From positions 69,078-133,077 of the forward strand of contig NZ_FNFF01000007.1 in assembly GCF_900100315.1 (NCBI RefSeq): a stretch of 64,000 nucleotides of DNA, written 5' to 3'. A program made the translations under genes and the position numbers. The notes beneath the pieces were generated by a model. The model worked only from the letters and a program-made list of their open reading frames with translations. It did no database searches and had not been told where the DNA came from. Positions 39,488 through 47,983 of the stretch are shown piece after piece. This stretch comes from Streptomyces indicus. GTDB taxonomy: Bacteria > Actinomycetota > Actinomycetes > Streptomycetales > Streptomycetaceae. Position 1 is the stretch's first letter; every line of letters begins with the position of its first letter.

Positions 39488-40213
39488 ATGACCTCTCCCG
39501 CTCACGAGGCCACCGCACCCCCCGCGAACGGGGGCCCTGCAGGCCAGCAGTCTCCGACGGAGATCGACCTGCCGCACTTCGTGAAGCCCAAACTGAGGGG
39601 CTGGCTCCATGCGGGCATGTTCCCCGCGGTCCTGATCGCCGGCGTCTTCCTCATCGCCTTCACCGACTCGACCCGGGCGCGCGTCGCCACGGCCGTCTTC
39701 GTCCTGACGGCCTGCCTGCTCTTCGGTGTGAGCGCGCTGTACCACCGGGGCACCTGGGGCCCGCGCGGCGAGGCCGTCCTGCGCAGGCTCGACCACGCGA
39801 ACATCTTCCTGATCATCGCGGGCACCTATACACCCCTGTCCCTGCTCCTGCTGCCGGGCTCCACCGCCCGGCCGCTGCTCTGGGCGATCTGGGCGGCGGC
39901 GGTCGCGGGCATCGCGTTCCGCGTCTTCTGGGTCGGCGCCCCGCGCTGGCTCTACACCCCGTGCTACATCGCGATGGGCTGGGCGGCCGTCTTCTTCCTG
40001 CCGGACTTCCTGCGTACGGGCGGCATCGCCGTCCTGGTGTGCGTGGTCGCCGGCGGCCTGCTCTACACCGCCGGCGGCGTGATCTACGGGCTCAAGAAGC
40101 CGAACCCGTCACCGCGCTGGTTCGGCTTCCACGAGGTGTTCCACTCCTTCACGCTGGCGGCGTTCGTCGTGCATTACGTGGGCATCTCGCTGGTGGCGTA
40201 CCAGCACGCCTGA
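39488..40213 (+). CDS. Hemolysin III/PAQR-family membrane protein
   Basis: The ATG at 39488 lies eight bases after the -10-like TAGCAT (39475-39480), so the transcript may be leaderless; no ribosome site is seen. The 241-residue protein has seven membrane helices after a 40-residue soluble tail. Histidines and Asp of the PAQR zinc site are present in SALYHRG, RLDHANIF and HEVFHSFTLAAFVVHYV. Bacterial members (YqfA, TrhA) influence membrane fluidity and lipid homeostasis. No neighbour suggests a more exact role. Confidence 0.9.
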   Translation: MTSPAHEATAPPANGGPAGQQSPTEIDLPHFVKPKLRGWLHAGMFPAVLIAGVFLIAFTDSTRARVATAVFVLTACLLFGVSALYHRGTWGPRGEAVLRRLDHANIFLIIAGTYTPLSLLLLPGSTARPLLWAIWAAAVAGIAFRVFWVGAPRWLYTPCYIAMGWAAVFFLPDFLRTGGIAVLVCVVAGGLLYTAGGVIYGLKKPNPSPRWFGFHEVFHSFTLAAFVVHYVGISLVAYQHA

Positions 40214-40231
40214 CCCCTCTTCTCGACCTCC

Positions 40232-40263
40232 CAGTGGCCGCGGCTTCGACGCCGCGGCCACTG
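40232..40263. terminator. Terminator after the hemolysin III gene
   Basis: CAGTGGCCGCGGC (40232-40244) pairs exactly with GCCGCGGCCACTG (40251-40263) around TTCGAC. Confidence 0.85.
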
Positions 40264-40286
40264 TGCGTTTCCGCGCCCGAAAAAAC

Positions 40287-40320
40287 TTGACAGTGACTCT
40301 CACTTGAGAGCTACTCTCAA
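40287..40320 (+). promoter_or_regulatory. Promoter and TetR-type operator of the DHA2 efflux operon
   Basis: TTGACA (40287-40292) serves as -35, with TACTCT (40312-40317) as a possible -10. TTGAGAG-CTA-CTCTCAA (40304-40320) is a perfect inverted repeat over the -10; a further CTCTCA (40297-40302) makes a second, overlapping one (CTCTCA-CT-TGAGAG). The TetR encoded by the second gene of the operon is the likely ligand. Confidence 0.65.
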
Positions 40321-40324
40321 TTTC

Positions 40325-41875
40325 ATGACCGGGATTTCGCGTACGACTGGGACCGACGGACACGTCGAGCTGAACCCCCGCCGCTGGTGGGCCCTCGGGG
40401 CCATGGTCGCGAGCATGCTGGTGCTCGGCTTCGACATGACGATCCTCAACGTGGCGCTGCCGACGATGGCGGAGCAGCTCGGCGCCTCCACCGGCGAACA
40501 GCAGTGGATGGCGGACGCGTACATCGTGGTGTTCGCCGCCCTGATGCTCCCTGCGGGTCTGCTCGGCGACCGGTTCGGGCGGCGGGCCATGCTGATCACC
40601 GGGCTCGGGATCTTCCTCGCGGGCTCGGTGGTCGGGACCCTGGCGACGGATGTCGGGCCGGTGATCGGGGCGCGGGCCGTGATGGGGATCGGCGCGGCGT
40701 TTGTGATGCCGCTCGCCCTCGCCGTACTGCCCTCGCTGTTCCCTGAGGAGGAGCGCGGCAAGGCGGTGGCCCTCGTCACCGCGGCCTCCGCGCTCGGCAT
40801 GCCGCTCGGGCCGATCATCGGCGGCTGGCTGCTCGACCACTTCTGGTGGGGCTCGGTGTTCCTCATCAATGTGCCGATGGTGGCGATCGGAGTGCTCGCC
40901 TGCGCCTTCCTGCTGCCCGAGACCCGCGACCCCTCCTCGCCCTCCGTCGACGCCGTCTCGACCGTCCTGACCGTGGCCGGGCTCGGCGCGCTCACGTACG
41001 GAATCATCGAGGCGCCTGTACGCGGCTGGGGCGACCCGCTCGTGGTGGGCGGTCTCGTCCTGAGCGTGCTGCTGCTGGCCGGACTGGTGGCGCGCGAGCG
41101 CCGGGCGGCGCGGCCCATGCTCGATCTGCGGCTGCTCGCCCACCGGCCGTTCCTGCTCAACACCCTGGTGGCGACGCTGGTGATGTTCGTCCTGTCGGGG
41201 CTGCTCTTCCTGCTGCCGCCGTATCTCCAGGCCGTGCTCGGACACGACGCCTTCGGCACCGGGCTGCGGCTGCTTCCGCTGATCGGCGGGCTCGTGGTGG
41301 CGGCGAAGGCCAGCCAGCCGCTGGTCGAGCGGTTCGGGGCACGGGCCGTGATCTGCGCGGGACTTGTGGTGCTCGCCTTCGCCGCGCTGCTCGGCACGCG
41401 TACGACGGCCGACAGCGGCTACGGGTTCACCGCGCTGTGGCTGACCATCGCGGGCGCCGGCTTCGGCTTCGCGATGATGCCGGCCATGACGGCGGCGATC
41501 GGCGCGCTGCCGCGGGACCGCGCGGGCAGCGGCTCGGGGCTGCTCATGACCGTACGGCAGGTGGGCGGGGCGATCGGGATCGCGCTGCTCGGCTCGCTGC
41601 TCGCCTCGGTGTTCGCGGACCGGCTGGACACCGGGCGGCTGCCGGCGGAGCTGGCGGACCGCGCCGGGGAATCGGTGGTGGCCGCGAAGGTGATCGCGCA
41701 ACGCCTGGGCGACCCGGCGCTCGCCGCCTCCGCGGACGCGGGCTATGTGCACGGCATGGTGGTCGTGCTGCTGGTCTGCGCGGGTGCGGCGCTGGTCACG
41801 GCGGCGCTTGCGGCGTGGCTGCTGCCGCGGCGGGCCGCGGACGCGGGCGTCGCCTCGCCGGTGGTGCATGCCTGA
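40325..41875 (+). CDS. DHA2-family drug/H+ antiporter (EmrB/QacA type)
   Basis: The ATG at 40325 lies eight bases after the -10-like element, so the transcript may be leaderless. The 516-residue protein has 14 membrane helices. Marks are LGFDMTILNVALPTMAEQL (motif D1), GDRFGRRAML (motif A), PLGPIIGGWLL (motif C) and a late FAMMPAMTAAIG segment. This family exports dyes, disinfectants and antibiotics with proton uptake. A TetR regulator follows and overlaps it by 8 bp, so the pair is probably an inducible efflux unit. Confidence 0.9.
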   Translation: MTGISRTTGTDGHVELNPRRWWALGAMVASMLVLGFDMTILNVALPTMAEQLGASTGEQQWMADAYIVVFAALMLPAGLLGDRFGRRAMLITGLGIFLAGSVVGTLATDVGPVIGARAVMGIGAAFVMPLALAVLPSLFPEEERGKAVALVTAASALGMPLGPIIGGWLLDHFWWGSVFLINVPMVAIGVLACAFLLPETRDPSSPSVDAVSTVLTVAGLGALTYGIIEAPVRGWGDPLVVGGLVLSVLLLAGLVARERRAARPMLDLRLLAHRPFLLNTLVATLVMFVLSGLLFLLPPYLQAVLGHDAFGTGLRLLPLIGGLVVAAKASQPLVERFGARAVICAGLVVLAFAALLGTRTTADSGYGFTALWLTIAGAGFGFAMMPAMTAAIGALPRDRAGSGSGLLMTVRQVGGAIGIALLGSLLASVFADRLDTGRLPAELADRAGESVVAAKVIAQRLGDPALAASADAGYVHGMVVVLLVCAGAALVTAALAAWLLPRRAADAGVASPVVHA

Positions 41876-42605
41876 CAATGCGGGTATGGCCGCCCGCACA
41901 AAGTCCCCTGCTCCGTCCCCCGGTTCGTCCTCCGGTCCGTCCGCTTCAGGCCCCTCGGCGGACGGCTCCCCGGACACGACCGCCGAGGGGTATCTGGCCC
42001 AGTTCCTCGGCGCGCAGACGGTCCGGCTCGGACTGCGCGAGCGCAAGAAGCAGGCCACGCGGAACGCGATCCGCAGGGCCACGTTCACGCTGATCGAGGA
42101 GCAGGGGTACGACGCGACCACCATTGAGCAGATCGCCGCGGCCGCGGAGGTCTCGCCGTCCACGGTCTTCCGGTACTTCGCGACCAAGGAGGACATCGTC
42201 CTCACCGACGAGTACGACCCGGTGATGCTCGCGGTGCTGCGGGAGCGGCCGGAGGGTGAACCGCCGCTCGCCTCGCTGCGGTTCCTGCTCACCGAGGCGG
42301 TCAAGGCGGTGTCCGCGCACGAGCCCGAGGAGCTGCGGCAGCGCAGCCGTCTGATCGTCGAAGTCCCCGCCGTACGGGCCCGGATGACCGAGACGATGGC
42401 ACAGACCTCACAGGCCCTGAGCGTCGTCCTCGCCGAACGCACCGGCCGCGCACCCGACGACCTCGAGGTACGCATGTTCACGGCGGCGGTGCTCGGAGCG
42501 CTGCGCGAGGCGATGATCTATTGGGGCGAGCGGGGCTTCGAGGAGGACCTGCTGGCGGTGGTGGGGCGGACCTTCGACTTGTTCGAGCGCGGGCTCACGC
42601 TCTGA
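41868..42605 (+). CDS. TetR-family regulator of the efflux operon
   Basis: The ATG at 41868 overlaps the efflux gene stop; a second ATG at 41886 is also possible and would give a shorter tail. Of 245 residues the first 60 are a disordered Pro/Ser-rich stretch. The helix-turn-helix (IRRATFTLIEEQGYDATTIEQIAAAAEVSPSTVFRYFATKEDIV) is at about 65-115, and the rest is the ligand-binding helix bundle (SRLIVEVPAVRARMTETMAQ). It probably binds the TTGAGAG-type palindrome at the operon's own promoter and releases it when it binds a drug. Confidence 0.9.
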   Translation: MPDNAGMAARTKSPAPSPGSSSGPSASGPSADGSPDTTAEGYLAQFLGAQTVRLGLRERKKQATRNAIRRATFTLIEEQGYDATTIEQIAAAAEVSPSTVFRYFATKEDIVLTDEYDPVMLAVLRERPEGEPPLASLRFLLTEAVKAVSAHEPEELRQRSRLIVEVPAVRARMTETMAQTSQALSVVLAERTGRAPDDLEVRMFTAAVLGALREAMIYWGERGFEEDLLAVVGRTFDLFERGLTL

Positions 42606-42768
42606 GCTCCGGCTGCCGAGCGCGGCTCCGCTCGCTGAGCGTCGTGCACCACGCAAGGCATCGCTCGCTGAACGCGGGGCGCCACACACAACTTCGCACC
42701 CTGAACTCCCGCCGTCCGCGCGGGAAAACCGCAGGCCAGCCGCGGGGGTCCGGTGGCATCCTGGCCCG

Positions 42769-43515
42769 GTGAACGGACCTGAGATCACCGTCGACTTCGC
42801 GCCCGCGCTCGCGCTCTTCCTGCCGCACGAGCGCCGCGGCGCCCCCAGCAGGCTGCGCACGGACGGCTCGTCGACGCTCGGCCACGCGGTCGAGTCGCTC
42901 GGCGTGCCGCTCACCGAGGTGGGGCGGCTGCTCGTGGACGGGCGCGAGGTGGGGACCGGGCACATCCCGGCCGAGGGCGAGCAGGTGACCGTCACGGCCG
43001 TGGCACGTCCCCAGGTCGTGCCCGGTGCACCGCTGCGGTTTCTGCTCGACGTCCACCTCGGAACGCTCGCCCGTCGTCTGCGCCTGCTCGGCGTGGACGC
43101 GGCCTACGAGTCCACCGACATCGGCGACCCGGCGCTCGCCGCACAGTCCGCGCGGGAGCAGCGCGTCCTGCTCAGCCGCGACCGGGGGCTGCTGCGGCGG
43201 CGTGAGCTGTGGGCGGGTGCGTACATGTACAGCGACCGCCCCGACGACCAACTCCGTGACGTACTCGACCGGTTCGAGCCCGAGCTCGCCCCCTGGACCC
43301 GCTGCACCGCCTGCAACGGCCGCCTCACCCCGGCGACGAAGGCCGAGGTCGCCCATCTGATCGAGGCCGGCACCCGACGTACGCACGACGTGTTCGCCCA
43401 GTGCGGCGCGTGCGGCCGGGTGTACTGGCGCGGCGCTCACCACGACAAGCTGGAGGCGATCGTGGCGGAGGCACAGGCTCAGGCGGGGCAGGGGCCAGGC
43501 AGCACCGCCCGTTGA
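42769..43515 (+). CDS. Mut7-C RNase-domain protein with N-terminal ubiquitin-like fold
   Basis: The GTG at 42769 gives 248 residues; no strong ribosome site is seen. The first 80 residues form a ubiquitin-like beta-grasp domain (ending VTVTAVARPQVV). Then follows the Mut7-C domain (about 88-235): FLLDVHLGTLARRLRLLGVDA with the catalytic Asp, REQRVLLSRDRGLL, and a zinc ribbon CTAC-CGAC near the end. Mut7-C is a PIN-like nuclease domain. The joined ubiquitin fold is the standard domain pair in actinobacteria. Its RNA target is unknown. Confidence 0.9.
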   Translation: MNGPEITVDFAPALALFLPHERRGAPSRLRTDGSSTLGHAVESLGVPLTEVGRLLVDGREVGTGHIPAEGEQVTVTAVARPQVVPGAPLRFLLDVHLGTLARRLRLLGVDAAYESTDIGDPALAAQSAREQRVLLSRDRGLLRRRELWAGAYMYSDRPDDQLRDVLDRFEPELAPWTRCTACNGRLTPATKAEVAHLIEAGTRRTHDVFAQCGACGRVYWRGAHHDKLEAIVAEAQAQAGQGPGSTAR

Positions 43516-43762
43516 CTCGGTGCGCGCCGCGGGCCGACCACGGACCGACGGCAGTGCGCACCGCCCGTGCACTGGGCGGCCCCGGGGCACCCACAGGGGC
43601 GGCGGGGCCTCCTTGCCCGCGGTGCCGGTCCGCGCGCTCGCCCTCGTCTGCCAATGGCCCTGCGAACGGAATGGCCAGACCCCAGCCCCGGTGAGGGCCG
43701 CGCTCGACTCGTTCACCTCGAACCAGAGGTCCGGGGCCTGTACACCGACGTTGGCGCCTGAC

Positions 43763-45811
43763 CTACGGTCGGGCGAGCTTTTCGGACAGATCCTGAACAG
43801 TGGTGACCGGGGCGTCGCAGGTGAAGTTCCGGCACACGTAGGCGGCCGGGCGGCCCTCGACGAGCGGGCGGTCCGCGAGGAGCGGGAGCTCGGGCTCCTC
43901 GCCGTGCCGCTCGGGCGCGGGTCCGTACGCGACGACGGCACCGGGCGCGGTGGAGAGCAGCGCGGCCCGCAGCAGCTCCCGCGTGGCCGGATCGCTGCGG
44001 TCGCCCACGACGGCGATCTCGCGCGGCCCGTCGAGCACCGCCTCGGCCACCGCGAGCCCGTGTCCGATGAACCGGGGCGCGCGCGGGCCGAGCGCCTGCA
44101 CGATGCCCAACGCCCGCTCGGCGGCGGTGCGGTGGGGCTCGGCGCCGGTGTGCGCGGCGTACGTGAGCAGCGCGCCCGCGGCGGCGCACCAGCCGCTCGG
44201 GGTGGCGTTGTCGGTGGGGTCCTGCGGGCGGCGGATCAGCTGCTCGGCGTCGTGCGCGGTGTCGAAGAGCGCGCCGTCCTCGCCGGTGAACTGGTCGAGG
44301 ACGATGTCCAGCAGGAACCCGGCGAACTCCAGCCACACCCCTTCGCCGGTGACGCCCGCGAGTGCGAGGAACCCCTCGGCGACGTCCGCGTAGTCCTCCA
44401 ACACCCCGGCGTTCGCGCCGCGTTGGCCGTCCTTCGAAGTCCGCGCGAGCCGGGCGTCGGCACCCATGTGCAGCCGTACGAGAAGATCCCCGGCCGCGAG
44501 CGCGGCGTCCACGAGGTCCGGGCGGTCGAAGTACGCGCCCACCTCGGCGAGCGCGGCGATCGCGAGCCCGTTCCAGGCGGCCACCACCTTGTCGTCGCGG
44601 CCCGGCGCGGGGCGCTCCGCGCGCGCCGCGAGCAGCCGCTGCCTGATCGACTCGATCCGCTCGGAGTCCACGAGCCCGTCGCCCTGCGGGAGTTGGAGCA
44701 CCGAGGCCCCCTCCTCGAAGGTCCCCTCCTCCGTCACCCCGTAGTGCACCGCGGCCAGCTCGGCGTCCTCGTCGCCGAGCACCTCCCGCAACTGCTGTGG
44801 GGTCCACACGTAATACGCGCCCTCGACGTGCTTCCCGGAGGCCGGGTCCTCGGAGTCGGCGTCGAGCGCGGAGGCGAACCCGCCCTCGTTGGTGCGCAGT
44901 TCGCGCACCATGAACTCCGCGGTCTCCAGCGCGACCCGCTTGGCCAGCTCGCTGCCGGTGGCCCGCCACAGATGGGCGTACGCCCGGCACAGCAGCGCAT
45001 TGTCGTAGAGCATCTTCTCGAAGTGCGGCACGACCCACTCACGGTCGACGGAGTAGCGCGCGAACCCGCCGCCGAGCTGGTCGTAGATCCCGCCGCGCGC
45101 CATCCGCTCGAGCGTGTCCACCGCCATCTGAAGCGCGCCCTCGGCCCCCGTGCGCGCGTGGTGCCGCAGCAGGAACTCCACCACCATGGACGGCGGGAAC
45201 TTGGGCGCTCCCCCGAACCCGCCGTGCGACGCGTCGTACTCCCGGGTCAGCCCGAGCAGCGCCTGCGCGAGCTCCTCCTCGCCGGGCAGCTTCGTGGACC
45301 CGTACGCGATCTCGCGCGCGGCCAGATCCCGCGTGATCTTCTGCGCCACCTCGGCCACTTCACCGCGCCGGTCCGTCCACGCCTGGTGCACCCCTTCGAG
45401 CACCTGCCGGAAGGAGGGCATGCCGTGGCGGGGCGCGGGCGGGAAGTACGTACCGAAGTAGAACGGCTCCTTGTCCGGCGTCAGCCACACGGACATGGGC
45501 CACCCGCCCTGCCCGGTCGCCGCCTGCACGGCCTCCATGTAGACGGCGTCGACATCGGGCCGCTCCTCACGGTCCACCTTCACGTTCACGAAGTGCTCGT
45601 TCATGTACGCGGCGGTGGCCTCGTCCTCGAAGGACTCGTGCGCGAGGACATGACACCAGTGACACGCGCTGTACCCGACGCTCAGGAACACGGGCACACC
45701 CCGCCGCCGCGCCTCCTCGAAGGCGGCGGGCTCCCAGGGCCACCAGTCGACGGGGTTGTCGGCGTGCTGAAGGAGGTACGGGGACGTGGACTGCGCGAGT
45801 CGGTTGGCCAT
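43763..45811 (-). CDS. Thioredoxin-domain protein, YyaL/DUF255 family
   Basis: The ATG at 45811 has AAGGA seven bases upstream and gives 682 residues. The N-terminal thioredoxin-like domain carries the redox motif CHWC (50-53). The long C-terminal alpha/alpha barrel resembles N-acylglucosamine 2-epimerase folds, with the landmarks [17 protein letters not shown] and [12 protein letters not shown]. The family is widespread (SPATA20 in animals, YyaL in bacteria), but its chemistry is not known to me. The upstream gene ends just one base away from the alternative GTG start. Confidence 0.9.
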   Translation of the reverse strand: MANRLAQSTSPYLLQHADNPVDWWPWEPAAFEEARRRGVPVFLSVGYSACHWCHVLAHESFEDEATAAYMNEHFVNVKVDREERPDVDAVYMEAVQAATGQGGWPMSVWLTPDKEPFYFGTYFPPAPRHGMPSFRQVLEGVHQAWTDRRGEVAEVAQKITRDLAAREIAYGSTKLPGEEELAQALLGLTREYDASHGGFGGAPKFPPSMVVEFLLRHHARTGAEGALQMAVDTLERMARGGIYDQLGGGFARYSVDREWVVPHFEKMLYDNALLCRAYAHLWRATGSELAKRVALETAEFMVRELRTNEGGFASALDADSEDPASGKHVEGAYYVWTPQQLREVLGDEDAELAAVHYGVTEEGTFEEGASVLQLPQGDGLVDSERIESIRQRLLAARAERPAPGRDDKVVAAWNGLAIAALAEVGAYFDRPDLVDAALAAGDLLVRLHMGADARLARTSKDGQRGANAGVLEDYADVAEGFLALAGVTGEGVWLEFAGFLLDIVLDQFTGEDGALFDTAHDAEQLIRRPQDPTDNATPSGWCAAAGALLTYAAHTGAEPHRTAAERALGIVQALGPRAPRFIGHGLAVAEAVLDGPREIAVVGDRSDPATRELLRAALLSTAPGAVVAYGPAPERHGEEPELPLLADRPLVEGRPAAYVCRNFTCDAPVTTVQDLSEKLARP

Positions 45812-45829
45812 ACCTCCATCCTTGCGCAC

Positions 45830-46174
45830 CTACCAGTCGCGCGGCGCGACCAGCTCCTCCGCGTCCGCGCCCTCGAAGCCGTACGCCATGGCCACGAACC
45901 AGAATTCCTCGCCTATCTGCTCGCGCGCCACCGTGTCGATCTCACTGCCGGCCTCGTCGAACGCCTCCTCCAGCGCATTGAACTCCTCGGTGGCCGCGTG
46001 GGTCAGGACGTACAGCCCGGCCAGGTCCGCCGGGCGCTCGGCCTCGATCCGGGCGCACAGGCGGGTGAGGATCGCCGCGCCCCGGTCCAGCACATGCGCC
46101 GGGTAGAAGTCGTCGTCGCCGTAGAGGGGCTCGAGGAAGGCGTGCGCGGCGATCCGCTCGTTCGTGACGGTCAT
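45830..46174 (-). CDS. DUF5713-type small protein
   Basis: The ATG at 46174 gives 114 residues; an earlier one would add ten. It is acidic and helical: AHAFLEPLYGDDDFYPAHVLDRGAAILTRLCARIEAERP, then LYVLTHAATEEFNALEEAFDEAGSEIDTVAREQIGEEFWFVAMAYGFEGAD. This matches small proteins labelled DUF5713. The likely role is unknown. It precedes the thioredoxin-domain gene on the same strand by 18 bp, so they may be co-transcribed. Confidence 0.75.
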   Translation of the reverse strand: MTVTNERIAAHAFLEPLYGDDDFYPAHVLDRGAAILTRLCARIEAERPADLAGLYVLTHAATEEFNALEEAFDEAGSEIDTVAREQIGEEFWFVAMAYGFEGADAEELVAPRDW

Positions 46175-46240
46175 ACGGACGAGCCTGCCGTACGGCACTG
46201 ACAACGCCGTACGGCACCAGCCCCCGCACTGCTCCCCCGG

Positions 46241-47086
46241 CTACCGGAACGCCGCCAGATGGCGCTCCACCCACCCCGCGAACGACCCGGCCGGGCGCCC
46301 CAGGACCCGCTGTACGTCGGGGCCGGGCACCTGTTCGGCCGGCAGCGGGAGGCCGAGCACGTCCAGGGTGCCGTCGATGACCTCCTCGGGCATGAACTGC
46401 GCCATGTGCGCGTGGGCTTCGGCGCGGGACAGCTCGACGAAGGCGACCTCCTCACCCAGGACCTGTCCGATCACCTCGGCCTGCCGGCGCGGGCCGACGG
46501 CCTCGGGGCCCGTGAGTTCGTACGTACGGCCCGTATGACCGTGCTCGGTCAGCGCGACCGCGGCCACCGCGGCGATGTCGGCCGGGTCGACCACGGGCAG
46601 GGCCACGTCGCCGAACGGGGCGAAGACGGTGCGCCGCGTGCGGACGGGGTCGGACCAGGCGAGCGCATTGGAGGCGAAGCCGCTGGGGCGCAGGACCGTG
46701 AAGTCGGCTCCCGACGCGCGTACGGCGGCCTCGTAATCGCGCAGCCGGGTGTGCGAAAGGGCCTGCGGGCGCGTGGAGTTGATCTGCGAGGACACCAGGA
46801 CGATCCGCTTGACGCCGGCGTCGGCGGCCGCGCCGACCAAGGCGTCCGGGCGTTCGCCCGCGCCGTTCAACTCCCCGCCCAGGAGCAGGAAGAGCGCGTC
46901 GGCACCGTCGAGCACCGGCCGCAGGCTCGCGCTGTCCCCGACGTCCGCCTGCGCGTGCCGGACACCGGCGGGCAGCTCACCTTCCTGCGGGCGGCGCGAC
47001 ACGGCCGTCACGTCCGCGCCCCGCTCGGCCAGCAGCGGCACCAGCGTCCGCCCGATGTTCCCGGTCGCACCCGTCACCACGATCAT
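46241..47086 (-). CDS. NmrA-like NAD(P)-binding protein
   Basis: The ATG at 47086 behind GGGGAGAG gives 281 residues. The N-terminus is a Rossmann motif (VTGATGNIGRTLVPLLAERG, GxxGxxG), with a strand and RRP at the usual NADP phosphate place. VLRPSGFASNALAW and DIAAVAAVALTE are typical of the NmrA/quinone reductase group. It may act as an oxidoreductase or as a redox sensor. It is transcribed divergently from a TetR-family gene, and two near-identical operator-like sites lie between the pair. Confidence 0.9.
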   Translation of the reverse strand: MIVVTGATGNIGRTLVPLLAERGADVTAVSRRPQEGELPAGVRHAQADVGDSASLRPVLDGADALFLLLGGELNGAGERPDALVGAAADAGVKRIVLVSSQINSTRPQALSHTRLRDYEAAVRASGADFTVLRPSGFASNALAWSDPVRTRRTVFAPFGDVALPVVDPADIAAVAAVALTEHGHTGRTYELTGPEAVGPRRQAEVIGQVLGEEVAFVELSRAEAHAHMAQFMPEEVIDGTLDVLGLPLPAEQVPGPDVQRVLGRPAGSFAGWVERHLAAFR

Positions 47087-47103
47087 GAGTCTCTCCCCAT
47101 GTA

Positions 47104-47185
47104 AGTTAGTTGGCTGACTTACTCGATGCGGCGACCGTAGCACGGCCCCACGGGCGGCTGTCTATAGTTAGTCGGGTGACTGACT
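47104..47185. promoter_or_regulatory. Twin operator-like sites between the NmrA-like and TetR genes
   Basis: Site A (47104-47123) is AGTTAGTTGGCTGACTTACT and site B (47166-47185) is AGTTAGTCGGGTGACTGACT, matching at 17 of 20 positions. Both are imperfect palindromes around GG. One lies just before each divergent gene; site B also overlaps the likely TetR start. Binding by this TetR protein is inferred. Confidence 0.65.
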
Positions 47186-47784
47186 CAGTGAAGCCCCGAG
47201 CGCGGGCCGCCGCCGACAAGCGCCGCCGGCTCACCACCGAAGCGGCCCGGATCCTGCACGAGCGGGGCGTGGAGCGGACCACGCTCGCCGACATCGCGCG
47301 CGCGGCCGACGTGCCGGTCGGGAACGTGTACTACTACTTCAAGACCAAGGACGACCTGGTCCTGGCGGCGCTCTCGGAACACAGCGCGCATCTGGACGAG
47401 ATCACCGGCAGGCTCGACGAGCTGGCCGATCCGCGCGAGCGCCTGAAGACCCTGGTCCAGGGGTGGATCGACCAGCGCGAGGTCGCGGCCCGGTTCGGCT
47501 GCCCCACCGGCACCCTCGCCGTGGAGCTCGACAAGCGCGCCGACGGGACGCTCGACGCGGAGGCCGGTGCCGTCATCCGGCGCCTGCTGGAGTGGACCGG
47601 CCGCCAGTTCGGCGAACTGGGCCTGCCCGACCCGGAAGGCCTCGCCGTCACCCTCGTCTCCGCGTATCAAGGCATGTCACTCCTGACCAACGCCCTGCGC
47701 GACCCGGAGATCACCGCACACGAAGGGGCCCGGCTGCTCGACTGGCTCGACTCGCTGGAGGCCTCCGGGCCACAGAAGGGCTGA
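47176..47784 (+). CDS. TetR-family regulator divergent from the NmrA-like gene
   Basis: The GTG at 47176 follows a TATAGT box (47164-47169) by six bases, so the transcript is probably leaderless; a second GTG at 47188 is also possible. The 202-residue protein has a TetR helix-turn-helix (AARILHERGVERTTLADIARAADVPVGNVYYYFKTKDDLVLAALSEH, about 19-65) and a C-terminal domain with FGCPTGTLAVELDKR typical of the TetR_C group. It probably represses its own gene and the NmrA-like gene through the two sites in their shared promoter. Its stop codon is the first of several in a tandem repeat. Confidence 0.9.
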   Translation: MTDSVKPRARAAADKRRRLTTEAARILHERGVERTTLADIARAADVPVGNVYYYFKTKDDLVLAALSEHSAHLDEITGRLDELADPRERLKTLVQGWIDQREVAARFGCPTGTLAVELDKRADGTLDAEAGAVIRRLLEWTGRQFGELGLPDPEGLAVTLVSAYQGMSLLTNALRDPEITAHEGARLLDWLDSLEASGPQKG

Positions 47785-47866
47785 CCGGGAACCCGAGAAG
47801 AGCTGACCGGGAACCCGAGAAGGACTGACGGCCCGAGAAGGGTTGACGGCCCGAGAAGGGTTGACA
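47780..47866. repeat. Tandem repeat reiterating the TetR gene's stop codon
   Basis: Units of 22 bp (GCTGACCGGGAACCCGAGAAGA type) and then shorter ones of 18 bp (CTGACGGCCCGAGAAGG type) run from 47780. TGA lies at 47782 (the true stop), 47804, 47826, 47844 and 47862. The first three are in three different frames. Confidence 0.85.
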
Positions 47867-47983
47867 ACCGGCTTGATCCCTGGCGGAGTTACTGCTCGGT
47901 ATCTTCCCGGTCTTTCCGGTCCTCCCGGTCGGCGTCGCACGTCACTCGCCGGACGGCACCACCTCACAGGGAGCCCACGGCAC

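Noticed and set aside
43516-43762. 247-bp gap searched for a small gene
   Set aside because: The open frames there are Arg/Pro/Gly-rich without a ribosome site; nothing supportable.
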